10,777 nucleotides of DNA from an uncultured Clostridium sp. Its GTDB lineage: Bacteria > Bacillota > Clostridia > Lachnospirales > Lachnospiraceae. The position numbers were made by a program, and so were the translations under genes. The notes beneath the pieces were generated by a model that worked only from the letters and a program-made list of their open reading frames with translations, was not told the origin of the DNA and searched no databases. The DNA is taken from positions 1-10,777 of the forward strand of contig URNT01000063.1 of assembly GCA_900549235.1 (NCBI GenBank), in the 5' to 3' direction. Shown piece after piece: positions 5,635 through 10,777 of this stretch; position 1 is the first letter of the stretch, and each line of letters starts with the position of its first letter.

Positions 5635-7269
5635 CTAATCTTCATAAGTGATGTCCATATGGATCTTATTTTCCAGTTCCTCTTCTGTTACATAAATGGT
5701 GTTCAGGCTTTCGCCCCGGCCGGCCAGCCTGGTCTTAAAGTAGATGGAACGGCCGTAATTGGCCTCTACATACCGCTCCAGCTCGCCGATCACCGTGGGA
5801 CGCCTGCCCATATCATAGCTCATTGCATCTAAAAATGCAATCGTAAGACAGCTTTCTCCGCCAGGTTCTACGACTGTATCCCGAAGATATGCCCTTGCGC
5901 CGCCTCCCAGACTGCGGACAATCTTTGCCCATTCGTTGCGGATAAGCTTTAAATCCTCCAGCTGGGCCTTAGGAAGGCTTACGGTCTCAGGGGGTGTCCC
6001 GGAGGCTGGAGCTGTTCCGGAAGCCGGAGCCGCTGTGCCTGTTGTTGGGACATTTTCCCCGGAAGGGGCCTGCATGGGGGCGGAGGATACAGGAACGGCC
6101 ATGCGGCCTGCCTCCAGATCCTCTGCAAATGCCTCCAGCTGAGTCAGACGCTGAAGGATGGAGTCCAGATCAGGCTCCATGGAGGGTCTGGTAAGCTTTA
6201 TAAGGGCTACCTCCAAAAGCACGCGCTTCTGGCTGGCATAGCGCAGCTGGTTGGACAGCTCGGAAAAAACGCGGATGTAGCGCATCAGCTGGCTTCCGTC
6301 CACCTTTTTGCTGTCCTCCCTAAGCTGCCGCAGGTTTTCCTCTGACATATCCACCAGGCCCTCGGCGTCATCAGCACTCTGAACCAGGAGCATATTTCTC
6401 AGATACCAGATAAAATCGGTTACGAACTGGCCCAGCTCCCGGCCCTGGATCACGATTTCCTCCAAACCCAGGATGCAGTCTCTGGTGCGGCCCTCTGCCA
6501 CCGCCCCGAACATCCGGCTGAATACACTGGAGTCAACGGCTCCCAGGACCTCCAGTGCATTCTCATAGGTAAGGAGCTTTCCGTAATGGAAGGCCACACA
6601 CTGATCCAGAAGGCTCAGGCCGTCACGAAGGGAGCCGTCTGCCGCCTTTGCCACATACATCAGGGCCTTATCCTCTACCTCTATGTGCTCCGCCTGGGTC
6701 AGCTCCCTGAGGCGGGCAGCTATGGTTTCAAGAGAAATCCGCTTGAAATCGTAGCGCTGGCACCGTGAAAGAATAGTAATGGGGATCTTGTGGACCTCGG
6801 TGGTAGCCAGTATGAAGATCACATAGGAGGGGGGCTCCTCCAGGGTTTTTAACAGCGCATTGAAGGCGCCGATGGAAAGCATATGAACCTCGTCGATGAT
6901 ATAGACACGGTAGGTGCCTTCTGTGGGCGGATACTGAACCTGCTCGCGGATATCGCGGATATTTTCCACGCCGTTGTTGGAGGCGGCATCGATCTCTACT
7001 ACATTCATAGAGGCTCCGGACAGAATGGAACGGCAGGCCGGACATTCGTTGCAGGGGCTTCCGTCTGCCGGATGTTCGCAGTTGACCGCTCTGGCAAATA
7101 TCTTGGCGATACTGGTCTTTCCTGTACCTCTTGTCCCGCAGAACAGATAGGCGTGACCGATCCGTTGTGAAGTGATCTGGTTTTTCAGTGTCTGTACGAT
7201 AGGGTCCTGGCCTTTGACGTCTTCAAATGACACAGGACGCCATTTACGGTACAATGCCGTATATGACAT
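5635..7269 (-). CDS. dnaX: DNA polymerase III subunit gamma/tau (clamp loader)
   Basis: This 544-residue protein is a AAA+ clamp-loader ATPase that loads the beta clamp and, through its C-terminus, contacts the replicative polymerase. Visible motifs are the N-terminal YRKWRP block, Walker A GTRGTGKT (45-52), a zinc module (C64, C73, C76, C79), Walker B with DEVH (126-129), sensor 1 ATTE, the SRC arginine-finger motif (168-170) and sensor 2 GSLRDGLSLLDQ (212-223). A low-complexity Ala/Pro/Thr/Gly linker (about 390-432) leads to a short C-terminal domain. I see no clean A-AAA-AAG slippery site, so a frameshifted gamma form is not supported. AAGGAG lies 9 nt before the ATG, and the gene is 27 bp after pfkA. 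Confidence 0.97.
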   Translation of the reverse strand: MSYTALYRKWRPVSFEDVKGQDPIVQTLKNQITSQRIGHAYLFCGTRGTGKTSIAKIFARAVNCEHPADGSPCNECPACRSILSGASMNVVEIDAASNNGVENIRDIREQVQYPPTEGTYRVYIIDEVHMLSIGAFNALLKTLEEPPSYVIFILATTEVHKIPITILSRCQRYDFKRISLETIAARLRELTQAEHIEVEDKALMYVAKAADGSLRDGLSLLDQCVAFHYGKLLTYENALEVLGAVDSSVFSRMFGAVAEGRTRDCILGLEEIVIQGRELGQFVTDFIWYLRNMLLVQSADDAEGLVDMSEENLRQLREDSKKVDGSQLMRYIRVFSELSNQLRYASQKRVLLEVALIKLTRPSMEPDLDSILQRLTQLEAFAEDLEAGRMAVPVSSAPMQAPSGENVPTTGTAAPASGTAPASGTPPETVSLPKAQLEDLKLIRNEWAKIVRSLGGGARAYLRDTVVEPGGESCLTIAFLDAMSYDMGRRPTVIGELERYVEANYGRSIYFKTRLAGRGESLNTIYVTEEELENKIHMDITYED

Positions 7270-7296
7270 AGCTTGGTACTCCTTCAGATGCTGGTT

Positions 7297-8376
7297 TTAC
7301 TCGTCGCCGAAGCTGATCCCTACCATCTTGGCTTCTTTTATCATAGAGCAGCCGGGATCTACGGTCTTTAAGCGGCCTGCCACCTCAGACAGCGGGGTCT
7401 TGGTGATCTCATTGTTTTTAACTGCTACCATATAGCCGTATTCCTCGCTCTGGATCAGCCTGGCTGCGGCTGCCCCCAGCCTTGTGGCCAGGACGCGGTC
7501 GTAGGCGCAGGGCTCGCCGCCCCGCTGCATATGGCCCGGAACGGTAACGCGGACCTCGCTGCCGGTCTTTTCCTGAATCCTGGCCCCGATCTCGTAGGCA
7601 ACAGAAGGGTATACGACTCCATTTTTCTTCTTTTCCTTAAGTTCTTTCTTGGTCAGGCTGGCATCTTCTTTGGAAATAGCTCCCTCTGCCACCGCAAGGA
7701 TAGAAAAGCGTTTGCCTGCCTTGGCTCTCTTTGTAAGAGCGCTGCAGACTACATCGATGTCGTAAGGAATCTCCGGAAGAAGGATGATGTCGGCGCCTCC
7801 TGCCAGTCCTGCATACAGGGTAAGCCATCCTACCTTGTGTCCCATGACCTCTACAATGAATACGCGGCCGTGGGAAGCGGCTGTGGTGTGGATGCAGTCG
7901 ATAGCATTGGTAGCTACATCGATAGCGCTCTGAAAGCCGAAGGTCATATCGGTGCCCCAGAGGTCATTGTCTATGGTTTTGGGAAGGGATACTACGTTTA
8001 ATCCTTCCTCGCTTAACAGGTTGGCTGTTTTCTGGCTGCCGTTGCCGCCTAATACTACAAGACAGCTGAGCTTCAGCTTTTTGTAGGTGTGCTTCATGGC
8101 CTCTACCTTGTCCAGGCCGTTTTCATCGGGGACGCGCATGAGCTTGAAGGGCTGACGGGAGGTGCCCAGGATGGTGCCTCCTTCTGTCAGGATACCTGAA
8201 AAATCAGATGGCTTCATGATCTGGTAATCCGCGTACATCAGGCCCTTGTAGCCTTCCTCAAATCCGATGATCTCTACATCATCAAACATATTATATAAAG
8301 ATTTCGCGACTCCCCGCATGGTAGCGTTTAATGCCTGGCAGTCTCCGCCGCTGGTCAGCATTCCTATTCTTCTCAT
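7297..8376 (-). CDS. pfkA: 6-phosphofructokinase
   Basis: This 359-residue enzyme of the PFKA family phosphorylates fructose 6-phosphate to the 1,6-bisphosphate, the committed step of glycolysis. Motifs are GGDCQALN (10-17), GTSR (71-74), GGNGS (110-114), PKTIDNDLWGTD (132-143, catalytic D136), MGH (178-180) and PGHMQRGG (280-287). At the donor-determining sites it has Gly (ATP-like; PPi enzymes have Asp) but Lys133 before TIDND (as in PPi and group III enzymes). The usual Mg-binding Asp of GGDG is Asn here. ATP dependence is likelier but unproven. Length exceeds the E. coli type (about 320). It is the first gene of the long operon, with AAGGAGG 10 nt before the ATG and its own promoter just upstream. 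Confidence 0.93.
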   Translation of the reverse strand: MRRIGMLTSGGDCQALNATMRGVAKSLYNMFDDVEIIGFEEGYKGLMYADYQIMKPSDFSGILTEGGTILGTSRQPFKLMRVPDENGLDKVEAMKHTYKKLKLSCLVVLGGNGSQKTANLLSEEGLNVVSLPKTIDNDLWGTDMTFGFQSAIDVATNAIDCIHTTAASHGRVFIVEVMGHKVGWLTLYAGLAGGADIILLPEIPYDIDVVCSALTKRAKAGKRFSILAVAEGAISKEDASLTKKELKEKKKNGVVYPSVAYEIGARIQEKTGSEVRVTVPGHMQRGGEPCAYDRVLATRLGAAAARLIQSEEYGYMVAVKNNEITKTPLSEVAGRLKTVDPGCSMIKEAKMVGISFGDE

Positions 8377-8418
8377 ATGGCATTTCCCTCCTTGATCTGG
8401 TCAGTGTGATTAAAAATA

Positions 8419-8447
8419 ATTATAGCGCAAAGGGATAATCGGGGCAA
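8419..8447 (-). promoter_or_regulatory. Promoter of the pfkA-dnaX operon
   Basis: On the minus strand, TTGCCC (8447-8442), a 17-bp spacer and a perfect TATAAT (8424-8419) lie 43 bp upstream of the pfkA ATG. The site falls between the SRP RNA terminator and pfkA. No other strong promoter is seen down to position 370, so it probably drives the whole seven-gene run. No operator is obvious. Confidence 0.75.
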
Positions 8448-8451
8448 GACT

Positions 8452-8505
8452 AAAAAAATGGCCATAGACTGCCTGAGATCTTTTGTCTCCTTCAATCTAT
8501 GGCCA
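8452..8505 (-). terminator. Rho-independent terminator of the SRP RNA gene
   Basis: TGGCCATAGA (8459-8468) and its exact complement (8496-8505) form a 10-bp stem, with a smaller GAGA/TCTC hairpin inside. In minus-strand direction a run of seven T follows (8458-8452). It lies 8 bp past the 3' end of the SRP RNA and just before the pfkA promoter, so it insulates the two units. Confidence 0.88.
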
Positions 8506-8513
8506 CTTTTAAA

Positions 8514-8779
8514 TTCCACGCGCCTTGCTTTGTGCAGGCACCACGGACGTTACTCATGCAGTTAACTCGGCCCAGGCTGCCTTACGGCACACGAGAGGTT
8601 CTGCTTAGTGCTGCTGCATTCCTGCCCTGACACGGTTCACAGATTCCCGTTGCGTAAGACCCAGACGTCAACGCCACTTACACAAGGCAGCTCCGCAATG
8701 ACCTGCCCGAGGCAAGGCATCACCCCTGCTGGAGCGGATTGCAGGTACAGGGCACCGCTATCTCCCCGGCTGCGTGGAA
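8514..8779 (-). ncRNA. ffs: Signal recognition particle RNA, large (Bacillus/Clostridium) type
   Basis: The minus strand matches my recollection of B. subtilis scRNA almost throughout. It has the Alu-domain 5' segment GGTGCCCTGTACCTGCAATC with the UGUNR-type motif, the central GTTGACGT..GGGTC region, and the S-domain helix 8 at 8633-8608. Helix 8 reads GTCAGG, a GCA/TGC stem closed by a GGAA tetraloop, then AGCAGC, the exact Ffh-binding layout. The 3' part has TGGGCCGAGTTAACTGC. Ends are set by the complementary TTCCACGC (8779-8772) and GCGTGGAA (8521-8514), giving about 266 nt, close to the 271 nt of B. subtilis. The transcript would start near 8828 and end near 8452, so both ends need trimming; RNase III does this in B. 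subtilis. The RNA scaffolds Ffh for co-translational membrane targeting. Confidence 0.97.
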
Positions 8780-8834
8780 ACTTTATGACTTGGTTGGGTA
8801 TATGTGCGGGTTCCTGTTTGGTAACCGCCTGTTT

Positions 8835-8863
8835 AGTATAACGTGCGGGATGGGTTTTGTCAA
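8835..8863 (-). promoter_or_regulatory. Promoter of the SRP RNA gene
   Basis: On the minus strand: TTGACA (8863-8858), a 17-bp spacer and TATACT (8840-8835). It lies about 55 bp upstream of the mature RNA 5' end. The tadA stop codon TGA (8862-8860) is inside the -35 hexamer, so coding sequence and promoter share bases. Near-consensus strength suits a stable RNA gene. Confidence 0.88.
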
Positions 8864-9468
8864 GTGGGCGGTTGGGCAGTTTTCCCTTCCTTCTTCTCAC
8901 GAAGCTCCTGGAAAAATGTTTTCATCAGAAGGGTGCATTCTTCTTCCAGGATGCCAGTCTGGGTCTGGGCCTGGTGGTTGAAGCCGGTTTGGTGGAGAAG
9001 GTCCAGGACGGAGCCGGCGCAGCCGGCTTTGGGGTTCATGCTGCCGATGACAACCCGGGGGATTCTGGCCTGGACGATGGCTCCGGCGCACATAGGGCAG
9101 GGCTCCAGGGTGACGTAGAGGGTGCAGTCCTCTAAGCGCCAGTCTCCTGTTTTTTTGCAGGCTTTTTTTATGGAGGTGATCTCGGCGTGGGACAGGACGG
9201 TTTTATCTGCGTTGCGGCGGTTGTAGCCTCTTGCGATGATCTTTCCTTCCCGGACAATGACGCAGCCGATGGGCACATCTCCGATGAGGGCGGCTTTTTC
9301 TGCCTGCCGGAGGGCTTCTTTCATAAATGTCTCGTCTTTCTTTTGGCGGGCCTGTTTTTCTTCTTCTAGGGCCAGGGCGGCAAGGCGCTTTTTCTCCTGG
9401 CGCTGCTGCCATTTTCTCTGTTTTGTAAGTTCTCCCTTTTCTCTCTGGGACAGTTCCTGTTCTGACAT
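8860..9468 (-). CDS. tadA: tRNA-specific adenosine deaminase TadA with N-terminal charged extension
   Basis: TadA converts A34 to inosine in tRNA-Arg(ACG), allowing wobble decoding. The zinc deaminase core is at about residues 49-190, with HAE (H94, catalytic E96) and PCPMC (C124, C127), plus VPIGCVIV, GYNRRN and GSMNPKAGCAGS. The predicted start gives 202 residues because about 48 Lys/Arg/Gln/Glu-rich residues, probably a helix or coiled coil, precede the usual MKEALRQAEKA start. The long form is favoured by AGAGGAAG 7 nt before its ATG; the internal ATG (9322-9324) has only a poor site. The tadA - SRP RNA order matches B. subtilis. Function is near certain; the role of the extension is unknown. 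Confidence 0.95.
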   Translation of the reverse strand: MSEQELSQREKGELTKQRKWQQRQEKKRLAALALEEEKQARQKKDETFMKEALRQAEKAALIGDVPIGCVIVREGKIIARGYNRRNADKTVLSHAEITSIKKACKKTGDWRLEDCTLYVTLEPCPMCAGAIVQARIPRVVIGSMNPKAGCAGSVLDLLHQTGFNHQAQTQTGILEEECTLLMKTFFQELREKKEGKTAQPPT

Positions 9469-9497
9469 AAATCTGCTTCCTCTTTTTTTTGATGGAG

Positions 9498-9526
9498 TGG
9501 TGTGATATACTTGGTATCATTATAAT
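9498..9526 (+). promoter_or_regulatory. Possible promoter of the nrdG-type gene
   Basis: TATAAT on the plus strand (9521-9526) lies 32 bp before the GTG start. The matching -35 position reads TGGTGT, a poor fit, so an activator or a different -35 may be needed. An alternative -10, TATACT at 9506-9511, has an extended TGA before it. Confidence 0.3.
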
Positions 9527-9547
9527 GGATGTTTGATGATTTGAAAA
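9519..9547 (-). promoter_or_regulatory. Possible tadA promoter
   Basis: TATAAT on the minus strand (9524-9519) is preceded by TTTTCA (9547-9542), a 4-of-6 -35 match at 17 bp. It leaves a leader of about 45 nt before the tadA ATG. The -10 belongs to the palindrome CATTATAATG (9518-9527), so it overlaps a plus-strand -10. Confidence 0.5.
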
Positions 9548-9558
9548 GGATGGGCTGA

Positions 9559-10257
9559 GTGATGAAGCTGTGCGGACTGCAAAAAACAACGCTGCTGGAT
9601 TTTCCGGGACGGGTGGCTGCTACGATCTTTACAGGGGGATGCAATTTCCGGTGTCCCTTCTGTCATAACAGTGAACTTTTAGATATGGGGATCCCTGAGG
9701 AATATTCGGAGGATGAGGTTCTTGCGTTTTTAAATAAGAGGAAACAGATCCTTACAGGGGTGTGCATTACCGGAGGGGAGCCGACGCTGCAGGGGGATCT
9801 GGAGGAATTTATCTGCAAGGTACGGGAGCTGGGGCTGGCGGTCAAGCTGGATACCAACGGGTACCGGCCGGAGGTGCTTAAAAGTCTCTGTGAAAAGAGG
9901 CTTTTGGATTATGTGGCGGTGGATATAAAAGCGGCGCGGGGACATTATGAAGCGGCGGCAGGTGTGAAGGAGATTCTCATGGAACGGATCGATGAGAGTA
10001 TCCGGTTTTTGATCGGGGGAAATGTGCCTTATGAGTTTCGGACAACGGTGGTGAAGGGGATTCATAGGGCGGAGGATTTCCGGGAGATTGGGCCATGGAT
10101 CGCGGGATGCAGGGCATATTTTCTTCAGTCTTATACGGATTCGGGGGAGGTGCTGGTGCCGGGAACGTATGCTGCCTTTTCCAGGGCTGAGATGGAGGAG
10201 TTTGCAGAGCTGGTCCGCCCCTTTGTGGGGGAGGCCAGTCTGCGGGGAATTGATTAG
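9559..10257 (+). CDS. nrdG: Anaerobic ribonucleoside-triphosphate reductase activating protein (radical SAM)
   Basis: This 232-residue radical-SAM activase carries the 4Fe-4S motif CNFRCPFC (C28, C32, C35), TGGEP (71-75) for SAM binding, and LDTNGY (97-102). The N-terminus GLQKTTLLDFPGRVAATIFTGGCNFRCPFCHN is typical of the longer NrdG2-type subgroup. The enzyme generates the glycyl radical on the class III reductase NrdD, which makes dNTPs without oxygen. No nrdD is next to it in this window, so the partner must be elsewhere, and activation of another glycyl-radical enzyme cannot be excluded. Start: GTG at 9559 has AAGGA 8 nt upstream; the in-frame ATG at 9562 is 11 nt away, so either is possible. 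It is divergent from tadA and convergent with the next gene (11 bp apart). Confidence 0.9.
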   Translation: MMKLCGLQKTTLLDFPGRVAATIFTGGCNFRCPFCHNSELLDMGIPEEYSEDEVLAFLNKRKQILTGVCITGGEPTLQGDLEEFICKVRELGLAVKLDTNGYRPEVLKSLCEKRLLDYVAVDIKAARGHYEAAAGVKEILMERIDESIRFLIGGNVPYEFRTTVVKGIHRAEDFREIGPWIAGCRAYFLQSYTDSGEVLVPGTYAAFSRAEMEEFAELVRPFVGEASLRGID

Positions 10258-10268
10258 CGAGTGTTGTT

Positions 10269-10777
10269 TTAACGATCTGGAATCTGCATTTTTATATCTG
10301 TGTACCAGTAGCCGAAGCGGCCGTCCTGTGACGGCTGCTTTTTTGACAGGACGAAGTGGGGGAAGCCGAACATGGATGCCATGTATTTTTCGTTGCTGTA
10401 GTAGTTGCCGGGAACGCCCAGGATGTAGCGGATCCGATTCTGCTCTCCGTCTCCTACGCGGGCCAGAATGATGTAACGGTAATTGTAGTATCCATGGAGA
10501 AGAAAGCTGTTGTTGCCGTAGGTCCAGGTCTCTCTTGGAAGGAGGCCGATGTCCTGGGGGCGGATGGTAAGGATCTCGCAGCCCCCGGCGCTGTCGAAGG
10601 CCTGGATCTTTGGATGCTTTTTGCGCAGGTCATCCCACAGTTCCTGAGGGGAGAAGGGCTTTTGCTCGGCTTCCTCCAGCTGTCTGAGGATCTGCGGGTC
10701 GCACAGGATAAGGTCTGGCTGATTAGAGGACGGCTGGGGCAGGTGCTGGAGAATGGGGGGCGGGGTTGTCTGGGGGG
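10269..10777 (-). CDS. Partial uncharacterised protein (C-terminal 168 residues)
   Basis: An open frame enters from the right edge and ends at TAA (10271-10269); the start is outside the window. The N-terminal part seen is Pro/Gln-rich (about 40 residues: PQTTPPPILQHLPQPSS), then a compact domain begins near FSPQELWDDLRKKHPKI. Conserved-looking features are YRYIILARVG, RYILGVPGNYYSNEKY, MFGFPHF and FGYWYTDI. I recall similar C-terminal domains in uncharacterised Lachnospiraceae/Clostridia proteins (possibly a DUF6128-type domain, unverified). No catalytic motif, membrane segment or signal is visible. Aromatic and Gly residues suggest a beta-rich fold. The plus-strand terminator of its neighbour lies inside this coding region. 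Confidence 0.75.
   Translation of the reverse strand, partial: PQTTPPPILQHLPQPSSNQPDLILCDPQILRQLEEAEQKPFSPQELWDDLRKKHPKIQAFDSAGGCEILTIRPQDIGLLPRETWTYGNNSFLLHGYYNYRYIILARVGDGEQNRIRYILGVPGNYYSNEKYMASMFGFPHFVLSKKQPSQDGRFGYWYTDIKMQIPDR
10317..10344 (+). terminator. Rho-independent terminator of the nrdG-type gene, inside the convergent gene
   Basis: The arms at 10317-10325 and 10330-10338 pair through nine positions (one G-T) around a CTGT loop; GCCGTC/GACGGC is the perfect core. Six T follow directly (10339-10344). No T-run exists in the opposite direction, so it works rightward only. It lies about 60 bp past the activase stop, within the last codons of the minus-strand gene. Confidence 0.8.

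Noticed and set aside
6301..6312. Possible dnaX frameshift site (CAAAAAG on the minus strand)
   Set aside because: It is not an X-XXY-YYZ heptamer (needs A-AAA-AAG), and there is no adjacent stop-producing frame or obvious stimulatory hairpin.
8608..8981. Short open frames on both strands over the SRP RNA gene
   Set aside because: The region is explained base by base by the SRP RNA and its promoter; these frames have no credible products.

Overview
The window looks like a chromosomal segment of an anaerobic, Gram-positive Clostridia-type bacterium, most likely Lachnospiraceae. The evidence is a large Bacillus/Clostridium-type SRP RNA with an Alu domain, the gene order tadA - SRP RNA - (pfkA) - dnaX - ybaB - recR (the B. 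subtilis order with pfkA added), strong AGGAGG-type ribosome binding sites, sigma-A promoters with 17-bp spacers, and an oxygen-sensitive radical-SAM activase for anaerobic ribonucleotide reductase. The species call is an inference; no taxonomic marker gene is complete here.

Layout from left to right. Bases 1-369 carry no gene. They hold three strong minus-strand promoters, two of them inside a 39-bp periodic repeat, which fire leftward out of the window, most likely into an rRNA operon. A hairpin at 333-362 separates them from the long minus-strand operon that fills 370-8376. In transcription order this operon is pfkA (phosphofructokinase), dnaX (clamp-loader tau/gamma), ybaB (nucleoid protein), recR (recombination mediator), an 871-residue TPR / acidic-repeat / degenerate AAA+ protein, a Cof-type HAD phosphatase and a CvpA-family membrane protein. 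Its promoter is at 8419-8447. The genes are tightly packed, with 1-nt and 4-nt overlaps at ybaB/recR and at the large gene/HAD junction. Upstream lies the SRP RNA gene (8514-8779, minus) with its own consensus promoter and terminator, then tadA (minus). tadA diverges from an nrdG-type activase (plus). The activase converges on a partial minus-strand gene of unknown function that runs off the right edge.

Most genes are core housekeeping genes: DNA replication and repair (dnaX, ybaB, recR), glycolysis (pfkA), protein targeting (SRP RNA), tRNA wobble editing (tadA) and dNTP supply (nrdG). The unusual item is the large protein at 1981-4596. By eye it has a TPR-like N-terminus, about 15 acidic Tyr/Glu/Asp/Ala repeats, and a CbbX/SpoVK-like AAA+ fold that has lost its Walker A and Walker B residues and is split by a Pro-rich linker. 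I see no mobile element, CRISPR array, defence system or phage gene.
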